A stretch of 64,000 nucleotides of DNA from Urechis unicinctus. Taxonomy: Eukaryota; Annelida; Polychaeta; Xenopneusta; Urechidae. The notes below the pieces were generated by a model. It was not told the DNA's origin. It made no database searches and saw only the letters and a list, made by a program, of their open reading frames with translations. Made by a program: the position numbers and the translations under genes. Below are positions 37,792 through 49,812 of the stretch, one piece after another. The stretch covers positions 11,169,346 through 11,233,345 of the forward strand of contig CM067348.1 in the NCBI GenBank assembly GCA_034190875.2. The letters run 5' to 3'. How positions within the stretch are numbered: position 1 is the first letter of the stretch; each line of letters begins with the position of its first letter.

Positions 37792-38813
37792 CTTCTCATC
37801 CAGGTTAAGGCAGGTAAAATTACAGATGCGTTTCGGGTAGAGTTCTCCCCGGCACTATGCAGCCTCTACAGGTTCCACGTCTACTACACCATCCGGGGAC
37901 TTATAGACGAAATGAGAATAGCACTGCCGGATGACGCCACATGGTCGGCCACAAATAATACCTTTAACAGGAGAATCTACCACCAACTCTGCCATGAGTT
38001 CAGGGTAGATGAAAACAGTGGCAGGAGGGTAAAGGGCGGAAACCAGGGCCTGGGGCGGGTCTATTTCACCGACCCTGATACCCATGAGGTACGGGTCATC
38101 ACTCATTATGGAAACACCTACCTCTACGAATCCGTCAGGCAAACCTTTGAGTAATCATCAACTGGATTTGTTTTCGAAGGTGGCAAGCTGCATATCGAAT
38201 TTATACGGCAGGACCAGGATGGAGCAAACACCGCCTGGAGCACGTTTATCCAAGAAAGGTCGGAGGGCTTCACCACACCGGGTGTTACACGGATCAATGA
38301 CAGCATTCGGACCTATGTCTGGGCTATACTAGGCGCTGGCACGTCCTTTGATGCTCAGAAACAATTTCAGGCTAACATTGAGGATGCTATCAACTCGCCA
38401 GTGGACATTCCTTCATCCATTCGAAGATATCGAGACTTGCTCCAGAACGCTTCCTCAAAGCTTGATTATGTTTTTAGGACAGGCCTATACATGGCTCCAT
38501 CTGACATGACCTTGGCCATTGGGAAGGTTGCTGGGTACAACAACCTTATCACCATTGCAACTGAGAAGCAGAAGATCGGGAGCAATAGTGATCTCAACCC
38601 GATTCCTGTTCTTCCAGCTAGAGGAAGCTTTGACCCTTCAGTGGGAGGAGAAATGGGAGATATTGGAGTCCCCTCTCCAGGCCTTCCATGCGGCGTGGCC
38701 ATAGGAAAGGCGCACGAGGATGAGAAAACCGCTCTTATTTGTAGGCGGAATGCCTATAGGCTTAGCTGTGCTTTGGTTTGCTACGTAGTAAGTCATGGAG
38801 TGTCAGGAGGATA
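37684..38813 (+). pseudogene. Polinton part: probable structural protein
   Basis: Fossil part, broken. Segments such as YTIRGLIDEMRIALPDDATW and PSSIRRYRDLLQNASSKLDY show ordinary folded-protein composition. Its position between fibre-like and capsid-like parts suggests a virion-type protein; I could not identify it. Confidence 0.4.
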
Positions 38814-38985
38814 ACTACCCCCATCGCCACAGCTGCGGCCCATACATGTACTGCCATCCAACCAGCCACCTTTGCAGCTGACTTAATCAGCCATGATACG
38901 ATGGAGCCAATGATTCCTGGAAAGTCAGCTGCTGCCTTATCGGCCAGGCCCTTCCGGACGCGTCCCAAGTTTTTTTAATCCATTC

Positions 38986-39567
38986 CTACACCGGGCTCTG
39001 GAGCTGGCGTCGGTGTTGGTGCCGGGGGTCTTGCAGCTCTGCAAGCTCATTTGCTTGGAATCTCCATGCTCGACTATCACCCCTCCCTTCCTCCTCCAGG
39101 CTTGCCATTTTAGATTCCCGATGTTTTATATCCCTTTCTATCTCAGTTATCTTAGCTAGGTTATTGACCAGCTCACCCCTCTGGATCTGCATAGCCTTGT
39201 CAAGCCCCATAAGTTCTCTGAGTGGTAGTTCGTTGTCTGTTTGTGTACCTAGGTCTTGTATGGTGTTATGAACGTCATCTATGAAGCTTGTTTCGTCCCT
39301 GCCACCTTGCTCTGTCACAGCTTCAGGGCCGCTCATTTCTAACTTCTCTGGAAGTTCAGCTTCCGCTTTAGCAGCAGCTTGGTCAACGCCTTGTAGGGCT
39401 TTTGTTGCCTTTGTGGATAGTTCAGGGGTCACTCTAAGAGCCTGAGCAAGCTGTGTACCACCGTAATCTAGGATACTCCTACGAGAGAGGAATTTGTTGG
39501 GATTGCTCTTCCATGTAAGAAGCTTCCAGAGTTGGCCCGTATGATACGCACGCAGGTCGACTTGCAA
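38986..39567 (-). pseudogene. Polinton part: coiled-coil protein, unidentified
   Basis: Fossil part with a 193-codon open frame rich in Glu, Lys, Ala and Leu with heptad character (for example NNLAKITEIERDIKHRESKM). A scaffold or core-type protein is possible. No family recognised. Confidence 0.4.
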
Positions 39568-39966
39568 TTCTGTATGACCGTGTGCTTCGGCACAGGAAGC
39601 TTATACAATAAAAGAGTGTGGAACATCAACCTGAACGTGCCAGCTAGACGCATGAAGGGCATCCTACTGCTCTTTGAAGACCAGCCATTGCCTCATTCGC
39701 CAGGAAGACAAAGATTACAAAAGTTAAGGTGACCATTGAGGGCATCCCCAACCATCCCTATGCCCATGGCATGCGTGGCTACCAGCAGTGGGATGAGGTG
39801 TAGAAGGCCTTTACAGCAACGAGCAAACGAGACCCCGGCTGTAGCAATAGCCGCAAAAGACTTGGCATTGTCGGACGTGTCCCTAGGAGAGTACCTAACC
39901 ACCAAGTATGCTCTGTGGCTCGACTTAAGGACGAGTGATGACGACCAGCTGCACGTGTTAAATTAG
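39520..39966 (+). pseudogene. Polinton part: capsid-type protein piece
   Basis: Fossil part, broken. RVWNINLNVPARRMKGILLL and VKVTIEGIPNHPYAHGMRGY are of a kind I associate from memory with capsid-type proteins of metazoan Polintons. That assignment needs a profile search. Confidence 0.35.
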
Positions 39967-40078
39967 GTTTTCCTGCTTATGTACGCTCTTCGTTGTAGTA
40001 AAGTTACTCACTGCCTGTAGTTGCTGGAGTGGGGACTAGCCAGAGTCCTGGAGTAGAGTTGCTTATTCGATTTATTAA

Positions 40079-40305
40079 AAGTTCAACAATGAAGCTCCCT
40101 GGGAATCTCAGTCTGAATCGTGTCCCTGACTAGATGATCTCCGTGACTGACCCATCTGTGGTCCTTATAAAGGGTCCACACGATAGGCCAGGCTAAAACA
40201 ATCCCCGCAAGACGAGTCCACTTGGAGGGTGGACCCTCCTGCAAGGGGAGGGGTGTAATTAAGGGGAAGGCTTTTTAAGAACGTATGAGCCAGAATAGTA
40301 TCATA
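40079..40305 (+). repeat. Dispersed repeat, copy 2 (partner at 8366)
   Basis: Matches 8366-8690 in the same orientation, in blocks CCCTGACTAGATGATCTCC, GATAGGCCAGGCTAAAACAA and CCAGAATAGTAT. It lies within the Polinton between the capsid-type piece and the ATPase, so it is either a later insertion or a Polinton segment that also exists elsewhere. Confidence 0.7.
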
Positions 40306-40429
40306 ACACACGGTAGCGGTGGAGAATACGTCTGAGGGTGTCACCATACAGATCACAAAAATTCAGAGGTCGCTGGTACATTGAACGTTTATATGTATAG
40401 TGTTATGGATGCGCAGCTTAACATTAAAG

Positions 40430-40885
40430 ATGGCAGGTTCGTCAGCCCAGTCTACTAAGTTAACATTTCCAGATGGTCCCAGCTCGGCTATTGTTTGTGG
40501 GCAGACAGGATGCGGGAAAACCGCATTCATCCTCGACCTACTTGAAAGGCCCTTCTTCAGCGCCTTTAACATATTGTAATCCTCTGCCCTACCATACTTT
40601 CAACGAGGCCTACAGTCACGGTCATGGGTGTGGTGGGATGATTCAGAGGTGTACGTGGTTGATCCAGGGGAGCCGCTCCATGACCACTTGAGGGCTTTCT
40701 ACCATTGTTTTAAGGGCGAGCCTACCCTGTACATTATTGATGACTGTTCGGCTCTAACCTTACGTGACAATGATGTAATTCCAACAAAGGAGAAACGCGC
40801 AAAGGTACGCCAGCTACTAGCAAAGACCAAGCATGCAAAGCTGCTGCTGAAGACTGATCAACCTACTGCATATGCCGTCGATTGA
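40430..40885 (+). pseudogene. Polinton part: A32/FtsK-like packaging ATPase
   Basis: Fossil part. P-loop IVCGQTGCGKTAFILDLL and a Walker B-like TLYIIDDCSALTL followed by KTKHAKLLLKTDQPTAYAVD, the layout of viral genome-packaging ATPases found in Polintons. Confidence 0.75.
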
Positions 40886-40952
40886 AGTGATATTGGCTTT
40901 AATAGCAGCCGCTGCCGCAGTAACCAATTTAGGTTTCTTCATCTGAGGAGCA

Positions 40953-41573
40953 GTGCAATATATTAGACTTAGAAGGTGTATACGTTTATTCATGGATCCT
41001 GATACCATTATTGATGATAAACTCCTTGAACAGGATACAGCTAGCTTAGTGGCCACTGAGGGAGCGGAACCGAGGTGCACTGGAAATGCGGATATGTCTT
41101 CTAAGAGAGATAGGCATGCTGCTGTCATAGCCGGTGGGCAGGCCCGTCAGTACCTTGATTTGGAGCGCTTTACAATTGACCAGGTTGAATCAATGTCTGA
41201 TGTAGAGATCATAAAGCTGTATGTGAGATACAAGGCTCGGCTAGGCGCCAGCATGACACGCACTCTAAATCAGACAGTGCTACAGCTATACTCAGGCATT
41301 GCCTGTATGTTTCTGCCAATCCCACCAGAACACCAGCCAAAGCTAATTACAGACCTGGAGACTGATCCGTTTGTTGAACACGCGCTAAGCACTGCCACTT
41401 GTGAGCTATATCATTGCTATGGCATGTTTTTAGCTCCATTAACCACAGCTTTAACAACAGTCAAGCACTGTCAATTTGGAAAAACAAGCACCGAAACAAC
41501 AGGGACCGGTGGAGAGGAAGACACCACTTGTGGGCTACAGTATGTGCTTAACTCCGCTATAACATGTGCTTAA
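40953..41573 (+). pseudogene. Polinton part: unidentified 206-codon frame
   Basis: Fossil element gene with a long open frame, including SDVEIIKLYVRYKARLGAS and FVEHALSTATCELYHCYGMF. No family recognised; it sits between ATPase and integrase like other small Polinton genes. A 23-bp repeat (GTGCTTAACTCCGCTATAAC) covers its end, 41537-41612. Confidence 0.45.
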
Positions 41574-41657
41574 CTCCACTATAATATGTGCTTAGCTCCG
41601 CTATAACAGGTGCTTAATAAGAGCTGCCAATTGGACAAACAAATTTAGTAAGTTAAC

Positions 41658-42508
41658 ATGGAAGAAACGAACACGAATCAACCGGTAGAGATAACGTCAG
41701 TGACCAGTGAGCAACCTACAAAAAACTCTATAGACGCCAGAGACGAAGCTGTCGATCCAATATCAACCAGCAAGCCCCTTGAAAGTCGGGCGTGGCAAAT
41801 ATATGGGCTTTGCCTTTGGTTGTCGGCGGCGTTGGGGTGTTTAGACTAGCATTGCATTGGTACAGGAACAAACTAGTAGCCTCACGCCCTAAACAAGTTG
41901 TGGTACAAAAGCCTCCGGACGCTCAATTAAAGGACCCGTTTTATATGGAATAAGATGACAACACCAATTACTGATGGAAAAATGCTCGTCAATGCTCTGT
42001 ACCATGGTGCAGTTGTTTCCGGCATATCAATAGGTTATGCTAAGCTTGCTAAGATGGCTCCGGGTGGTGGGGCGCCAAGTCTTGATTTCACCCTACGCAA
42101 CCTGGCTATAGCTGTTGCCGATGTATCACTAGCTATGGCCACAAAGGAAATGCTTATTAAACAAGGATTCTTACCAGTTTATATTCTGAAGTAATGGCCA
42201 CAATTACGCTACTTGTTGGTGGTGCTCTTGTTAACGCCCTTGCATTCTCTGGGAGCAACTTTTTATTCTTTAAATTACGAAGCAGCCAAGTGGACGCGGA
42301 ATGTAAACGCCATGATATGGCAATTGAGCAGCTTCAATCTGCCCAGGCTGCATGGGCTATGAAGCAAATTAAGCATTTAGACTTCATCATTGAGCAACTG
42401 CGCCATCAGGGACATGCTGAGCATACTTTTCGGGATGTGGACGAGGCTAGACGTGAGTACTACAGGATTACGTGTAAAACTGTCGACCCGCTGGGCTCTG
42501 AGCCGTAG
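41658..42508 (+). pseudogene. Polinton part: three small proteins, two membrane-type
   Basis: Fossil small genes: 41658-41849 (polar), 41955-42194 (79 codons, Gly/Ala-rich with hydrophobic stretches) and 42194-42508 (104 codons, hydrophobic N-terminus then amphipathic helix). The last two overlap stop-to-start (TAATGG), a compact arrangement typical of virus-like elements. Functions unknown. Confidence 0.5.
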
Positions 42509-42549
42509 CTTTCAGCTGAGCCAATATCTTATTTCTTCTTCATGACGTT

Positions 42550-43272
42550 GTGAAGCGTCGGACTTATAAGTATGCCCTCAAAGTGGGGGATGTGGCCTCG
42601 CGCTACAAGGCGGCCGAGCCATTGACTACAAAAGAGGCTAAGGAGGTAGCAGGTGTGCTCCAAAGGATATACAAGCGAGGGCCGCTGCATTGGCCTAAAC
42701 TACTTCAGGTCGACCCCGGACGGGAGTTTATGGGAACAGTGAATCAGCTGCTAGCAAAACATGGAGTATCAGTCAGGCGTGGGCGTGTGAATATCCATCG
42801 AGACCAGGATATAGTAGAACGCTTTAACCACCCCTTGCTGAACGGCTCTATGGACACCAGTATGCCGTAGAGTTAAGGGATACTGGGAAACGATCAACTG
42901 AGTGGGTTTCTCGGCTGCAGGCCTTAGTCTCTGCGATAAATAATGAGGTGACCCACTTGACTGGAAAAAACCTAAATATTTTATCAAGGCAAAACGAGTT
43001 GCAAAAAGCCCTCTTCAGTCGTACCAGGGCACCCGCTGGGGGTCAAAGAGCAAAAGCTTCCCTCTGGTGTTGGCGTTCGCTACCTCTACCAGCCTGGTGA
43101 GGCAGCGCAAGACCTGCGGCGGCGGGCCACTGACCCTGTATGGTCACTTAATGTTTACAGGATTGGACGCTCTGTCACTAAATCTGGTGAGCCTATACTT
43201 TACTATTTGTTGGATGGACCCCTCCGTAGCTCTGTAAAGGAGGAGCTGCTTGTGGTGCCGTCCTATACTTAG
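42550..43272 (+). pseudogene. Polinton part: retrovirus-type (rve) integrase
   Basis: Fossil part, broken. VASRYKAAEPLTTKEAKEVA, LLQVDPGREFMGTVNQLLAK and a downstream VERFN follow the core of DDE integrases. The C-terminal part with VWSLNVYRIGR and YYLLDGP resembles the chromo/SH3-like tail of Polinton integrases. Confidence 0.8.
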
Positions 43273-43324
43273 TTGCCACCAGATGATATTACCAATTAGA
43301 CAATAGAGATCTATATACATAACA

Positions 43325-43639
43325 ATGGTAGTATTTGACAATAAGTGCCCGTGGATATTACACAGAAAGAAAGACCCCTGTAACAGGCCATGTACGAAAG
43401 AGCAAGAGTTTTGTGGATTACACAGATATACGATAAAATATGGTGTCGTTAATCGTCTTTGTACGGGTTGTCACAAGGCTATAAAAAATAAAAAGGCAGG
43501 ATTGTGTATGGATTGTGGGTTCGATAAAGTCAACCACAGTCGTCTTCGTCTTGCCCAAAAAAATGCTTCACAACGGCCTATAGCTGGGGACACTGACTCG
43601 CCAGCCGGCGCCACTGAACGGGGATTCCCCACTTTATAA
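43325..43639 (+). pseudogene. Polinton part: small Cys/His-rich protein
   Basis: Fossil part with a 104-codon open frame. Cysteines in CPWIL...CNRPC, CGLH, CTGCH and CMDCG suggest zinc binding. It is placed between integrase and polymerase. Role unknown. Confidence 0.45.
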
Positions 43640-43732
43640 AAATAGAAATCACTGTGGCACTGGTAGCAAGGTCAAAGGCTGTATAGTCGCTGCCTTTGGT
43701 GCATCAAAAAAATTCCTTTTAGAATAATCGAT

Positions 43733-44035
43733 TTGTATAGTAAACATAATCAGCAAAACGTTTTGAAGTCGCCTTACCCATGCTCTAAGGTTGCACTCCA
43801 AGCACTTGAAAAGCATAATGACTGTACATACAAGGAGATATTTGCTCGATTAAGGGCTGGGGTGGCACGCACCCCTGTCATCCACCCCTGCCCCGTGCAG
43901 ACCAGTCCCTGCCCCGTGCAGACCAGTCCCTGCCCCATGCAGACCAGTCCCTACCCCATGCAGACCAGTCCCTGAAACCCAGTCCCCAGTCCCCACAGAG
44001 CATCTTGCCTTCAAGAAGACTAAGTGGGACTGTTA
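43733..44035 (+). pseudogene. Polinton part: short protein with 21-bp coding repeat
   Basis: Fossil part. It ends in four or five copies of a 21-bp unit (CCCTGCCCCGTGCAGACCAGT) coding PCPVQTS. No family recognised. Confidence 0.4.
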
Positions 44036-44049
44036 AAAACTATTTGCGT

Positions 44050-46480
44050 CTCACACCCTTGGCTCGGACCTTATGATGTTCTGTAAAGGTGCGCGTCAGA
44101 AGATGCATCAAGTTTTGACTGGTGAGCTGGAAGAGCTAGGTGCAATCAAGTGTCAGTTTGCCCTATTGTATCCACTCTGCACCCGGTTTCCAAGGACCCA
44201 CAGCGACATCAAAATATAACATTCAGTGGCTTTTGGATCTGCAGACAGGAGGGTGCAGGTGTAGAATATCCTACACCGGTGTCGTATGTTGAGAAGATAG
44301 AAAAGCATGCTAACCTAGCCTTGAACGTTTTTGGCTGGGATGGGAAGACCACTATCGTACACCGCATCAGTAAGCACTCTGGTACCCGTATAAACCTCAT
44401 GCTGATTGAGAAAGACGGCAGGTTTCATTACACGCAAATCAAAGATCTGAACCGCTTGCTGTATGACCAGAGTAAGCACGAGCACCGCAAGTTCTTCTGT
44501 GAGATATGTCTGCATGGATATACCAGACAGGGTCTGCTCCTGGTGCACTAGCCTGAGTGCATGGGGAAAGGGCAAACTGCTGTGCGAGTGGATATGCCTG
44601 AGGAAGGGAAGAATATATTATCCTTCCAGAACTGGCAGAAACAGCTTGCTGCACCCTACGTCATCTATGCTGACTTTGAGGCACTCACAGTGAAGCTTCC
44701 GGGTCCTGCACTTGATCCTGGTAAGAGCAACACGCAAAGTACCAGGAGCACCAAGGTTGTGGCTACGGCTATGTGGTTGTTTGGTGTGACAGTAAGACCG
44801 AACCTCCCATGGTTTTCAGAGGAAGCGATGCTGTGGAGAAGTTCTTACAGGCTATGCAGCAGGAGGAGCAAAAGCAGTTCTGTCCAACCTGTCTCTATGC
44901 GGATGACTCAGGAGGATAGAAGGGCACATAAAGCAGCAACCCACTGTCATGTATGTAAGAAAAAACTGGGCCGTGACTCTGTCCGCGATCACTGCCATAT
45001 AACAGGCTTGTACAGGGGGCCGGCCCATAAGGTGTGTAACCTGAAACTTCGACTGAGTCCCAAGACAACACCCATCCCTGTGGTGTTCCATAACCTGCGG
45101 GGTTATGACTTCCATCTCTTAATGCAGGGTATAAGCAAAGTGGAGGGGAACATTAACTGTATCCCCAACAACATGGAGAAATATATTTCCCTGTTGCTTG
45201 GACAGTTGCGCTTCATTGACAGCGCTTGATAAGCTGTCTACTAACAACCCAGATGCTTTTGCTGTGATGGCGGAATATGAGCCAGACCAGAAGAAGCGGC
45301 GGTTGCTGCTGCGCAAGGGAGTCTTCCCTTATGAGTTCATGGATGGCTGGGATTAGTTTGATTCCCCTCTGCCGCCAATCCAGGGGTTCTACAGCAAGCT
45401 CTCTGAGGAGGGTATATCTGCTGTAGACTATGCCCATGCACAGAAGGTCTGGAGCGTGTTCGGGTGTAAGAACATGGGTGACTACCATGACCTGTACTTG
45501 CTAACAGATGTACTGCTCTTGGTAGATGTGTTTGAGGTGTTCCGCAAGACCTGTCTCACGCAGTACGGGTTGAATCTGGCTATGAGTCAGCCTTTGCCAA
45601 CTGCGGTCATTGAGTGGGTGGCTCGGCCGGAGGTTCTACAGATACAGGACCACCCAGAAGATGCCGAGACTGGATACATACTTGAGGTTGACTTGGAGTA
45701 TCTTACTGCACTTCATGACGAGCACAACGATTACCCGCTGGCTTCGGAGTGGCTTCTTGTAGAGAACGACTGGTTGTCGGACTATAAGAAGAACCTCCTG
45801 GGCGAGTTGGGTGGCACCTTGGGTGAGGTTGAAAAGCTGGTGACAAACCTGCGGAATAAGGAGAAGTATGTGGTGCACTACAGGAACCTCAAGCTGTATC
45901 TGTCTTTGGGGATGAGACTTACCAAGGTTCATTGTGCACTTGTCTTTGACCAGAGCCCCTGGATGGAGCCTTACATTCGGATGAATACAGATCTGCGTAA
46001 GGTGGCCACCAGCGACTTTGAGAAAGATCTGCATAAGCTGATGAATAACTCTGTGTTCGGTAAGACTATGGAGAACCTCCGGAGGCGGGTTGATTGTTTG
46101 CTCAAAGGAAGAAGAAATAATGTGTAGGCTTATCGCCAGTCCTGCCTACGCGCATCATCAGGTGTTTGATGATGACCTGGCCCCTCTGCACATGCACAAG
46201 ACTCACCGATACTGAACCGCCCGGTGGATGTGGGTATGTGTATACTCGACCTCTCCAAGTACCTGATGTACGACTTTTATTACAATACCATGAAGCCCAG
46301 ATAAGACAAGAACCTTGGCTTGTTGTACATGGATACGGATTCTCTGCTTATGGAGATACGTACGCCTGATGTGTATGCTGACATGAAGGAAGATGGACAT
46401 CTCTTTGACACTAGCAACTATCATCCTACTCATAGCCTGTACAGCAATTGCAACAAGAAGGTTCAGGGGAAGATGACTGA
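44050..46480 (+). pseudogene. Polinton part: protein-primed DNA polymerase B
   Basis: Fossil part, broken. YVIYADFEALT (exonuclease motif I), CHVCKK..RDHCHITGLYRG, FHNLRGYDFHLLMQ, NNSVFGKTMENLRRRVD (palm) and LYMDTDSLLMEI (motif C) appear in the order expected of Polinton pPolB. A near-identical 255-bp piece occurs inverted at 61531-61786. Confidence 0.85.
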
Positions 46481-46482
46481 TG

Positions 46483-47850
46483 TTACATGGACCCTAAGAT
46501 GAGTAGGTTGGTGTAGTACTGATGTTACATGGACACTATCCCTTACACCAGTAGGGTGTGTGTAGTACTGATGTTACAAGAAGCATATACAGCATGCTAT
46601 GTATGTGAAGTACTGATTTGCCCAAAAGCAGTTTCATCACGGAATGAATATCCCTTACACCTTAGGTACTGATGTGACACCAGCCATAAAATATACCAGC
46701 TTCACGTCTTAACAAGGTGGTGTAGTCTCCCCCTACTGACTCATCCCTTAGTGGATGTGTAGTACTGAGAATGGCGTAGACACCACTAGGGTGGTGTAGC
46801 CTATGGGCACGCATCGATCTGTTGACCCTATTACACCTGAGGGTGGTGTAGTACTGATGTTACATGAACCCTATCCCTTACACCGATAGGGTGGTGTGTA
46901 CGATGTTACATGGGTATCCCTTACACCAGTATGTGGATTACTTACACCAGTAGGGTGGTGTAGTACTGATGTTACATGGAGAAAGTGGACCCTTGAGATT
47001 GAGTAGTACTGATGTTACATGGACCCTATCCCTTACACCAGTATGGGTACTTTTTGTAGTACGCGTTAATCGTTTAGAAGACACCAGTAGGGGTGGTGTA
47101 GTACTGGTCCTGGTGTATCCCTTGACCATTGGTGTCGTACTGATGTTTTGACACTATCCCTTACCCTGGTACTGATGTTTATGGACCCTATCCCTTAAAT
47201 CGGACCCTATCCTGGACACCAGGCAGGTGGTGTGACACTGATGTAGTAGACCCTATCCCTTACACCAGTGTGGTGTAGCACTGATGTTACATGGACCCTA
47301 TCCCTTACACCAGGGTTTTACTGTATGGACACTATCCCTTCCAGTTTGGAGTTACTGAGCTCGTACCGCCACTCTCTATACTACTGACCCTATCCCTTAC
47401 ACCAGTAGTGGGTGGGGTGGACCCTATCCCTTACCCCAGTCAGGTGGGTTAGTACTGATGTTACATGGACCCTATCCCTTACCCCAGTCAGGTGGTGTGG
47501 TGTAGTACATGACCCTATATGTTACATGGACCCTATCCCTTACCCAGTCAGGTGGTGTAGTACTGATGTTACATGGACCCTATCCCTTACACCAGTCAGG
47601 TGGTGTAGTACTGATGTTACATGGACCCTATCCCTTACCCCAGTCAGGTGGTGTAGTACTGATGTTACATGGACCCTATCCCTTACACCAGTCAGGTGGT
47701 GTAGTACTGATGTTACATGGACCCTATCCCTTACACCAGTCAGGTGGGTGTAGTACTGATGTTACATGGACCCTATACCTTACCCCAGTCAGGTGGTGTA
47801 GTACTGATGTTACATGGACCCTATCCCTTGGCCCAGTCCGGTGGTCAAAC
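46483..47850. repeat. 48-bp minisatellite adjoining the Polinton
   Basis: About 28 copies, irregular at first and regular from about 47440, of GGTGGTGTAGTACTGATGTT plus ACATGGACCCTATCCCTTACACCAGTCA. A single related unit (GTAGTACTGATGTTACATGA) lies at about 34887-34910 on the other side of the Polinton. Confidence 0.95.
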
Positions 47851-48967
47851 AAAGGGGAATTTTATGTTCACACACTTTAAAAACTATCATGTTCGCTGAC
47901 GACACAAACATGTTCATTAACCATAAAAACATGGCAGACCTAGAGACGATCGCAAACCATGAAATGGCAAAAATATCAGAATGGTTAAGAATTGATAAAT
48001 TATCATTGAACATACAAAAAACGCATGCAATGTTATTTGGAACAAAGGCTAATAATCAGACCAGTTTAAGCCTATCCATCAATAGCATTATCGTAGAATT
48101 TGTTGAACAAACCATGTTTTTAGGGATTATAATCGACCAAAAATTACAGTGGAAGCATCATGTTCATCACATAACAACAAAAATTGCCAAGGGAATTGGC
48201 ATCATTAATAAAATTAAATATAAAATAAATAAACAAACTCTGATAACTATGTATTATACATTTATTTATCTTTATTTAATATATTGTAATATAATATGGG
48301 GAAATGCTGCAAAAATACATCATCTTACAAAAACGCATCATACAGGGTAAAGAGATCATACAGAAACATTATTCAACGAACTGAACATTTTGAACATATA
48401 TCATCTCCACCTGTATTGTGTAGCAATGTTCATGTATCAATATGATTGTGGATTCTTACCAGAAGTATTTAATGACATGTTTACAAAATATAGTGGTCAT
48501 GGATATTTAACACGAAATAGGCTAATCTACTTACCCCCTAGGTGTACAACCAATGTCCGTCAGAAAAGCATTCACTATGTTGGTGCCTGTTTATTCAACT
48601 GTATTCTAGACTATTGTACTGTTTGTCACATTGAAATAACCGGAATGCCATCGTTTAAGAATATTATACGAAATTTAATTAATAAGGGAAAGTTAAAGTC
48701 CATATAGCGCAGATGATATTTACTTCCTATATGCACCTTTGTTAGATCAATTCATTGCTGTATGAAGATGATGTAGCACACAAACTTCAGTTTCTCCTCC
48801 CTTTGTCCAAGTGCATATATATATGTGATTACATACATATGCTAAGTGTTTCATAATCTATATTGTTATTATGCATCAACTTATATTGTTGCTGTTCAAA
48901 GTATGTAACCTGTGTATGTAGTTTTGCATGTATGTGTATGTGTATGTGGCCAATGAATAAATATCTA
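47851..48967 (+). mobile_element. 5'-truncated LINE (CR1/L2-like) with 3' UTR
   Basis: The reverse-transcriptase part begins near the catalytic MFADDTN and continues EFVEQTMFLGIIIDQKLQWK (thumb) and TLFNELNILNIYHLHLYCVA, to a stop at 48705-48707. In the same frame there is one internal stop (48348-48350). The 3' UTR runs to the (ATCT)n tail. It is inserted directly against the minisatellite. The clade call is approximate. Confidence 0.8.
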
Positions 48968-49138
<171 letters not shown>

Positions 49139-49454
49139 AAGTTGTTTTTGCTTCACTGATGATATCACCAACAACATCAATGATTTTACCATTGTAATGA
49201 AATGCCTGGTGTTTTCGTATTTTTTTTTAACATCTATCACTGAAATTCAATTTGAGTGATCCTCATTGACTGTAACTTGATAGCTTATTCTGAATGGCAG
49301 TGCTTATATGCTGAAGTATCAGAGCGTTTGTATTATCTGCTGGATTCCTTAGTACACTCAGCGTAACAGATCCTCTTTGCTTTTTACATTCCCTTTCACA
49401 AATTATCTGCGTTTCTGTTCGCCATCTTTGTTAAACCTGGGCTTGCATTTAGAT
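49139..49454. other. No gene seen
   Basis: AT-rich sequence after the LINE tail with no open frame and no repeat that I recognise. Confidence 0.5.
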
Positions 49455-49812
49455 CACGTCGTACTTGGTATCATTGGATGACGTCGTACTTGGTATCATT
49501 GGATGACGTCGTACTTGGTAACATTGGATCACGTCGTACTTGGTATCATTGGATGACGTCGTACTTGGTAACGTTGGATCACGTCGTGCTTGGTATCATT
49601 GGATGACGTCGTACTTGGTAACGTTGGATCACGTCGTACTTGGTATCATTGGATGACGTCGTACTTGGTAACGTTGGATCACGTCGTGCTTGGTATCATT
49701 GGATGACGTCGTACTTGTTAACATTGGATCACGTCGTACTTGGTATCATTGGATGACGTCGTACTTGGTAACGTTGGATCACGTCGTGCTTGGTATCATT
49801 GGATGACGTCCT
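49455..49812. repeat. 25-bp minisatellite with 50-bp higher order
   Basis: About 14 copies of GTCGTACTTGGTATCATTGG plus ATGAC, alternating with a GGTAACGTTGGATCAC variant, giving a 50-bp higher-order unit. Every second copy creates TGACGTCG, close to a CRE half-palindrome. Confidence 0.95.

Larger units (their letters stand above)
34911..46480. mobile_element. Polinton/Maverick element (decayed fossil)
   Basis: About 11.6 kb with the gene set of Polintons: YqaJ-type nuclease, small membrane and fibre-like proteins, capsid-like pieces, packaging ATPase, retrovirus-type integrase and protein-primed DNA polymerase B. The leftmost block is on the minus strand, the integrase-polymerase block on the plus strand. 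It is clearly broken, with of the order of ten or more breaks. No long terminal inverted repeats could be matched. Both edges adjoin copies of the 48-bp unit that forms the array at 46483-47850. A likely left edge is AGTAGTATAAAGAG at about 34911. It is old enough that most genes have decayed, but families remain easy to recognise. Confidence 0.88.

Noticed and set aside
39994-40310. The dispersed repeat as a complete solo LTR with TG...CA ends.
   Set aside because: Flanking 5-bp sequences (TTCGT and CGGTA) do not match, and the partner at 8366 does not share the outer ends.
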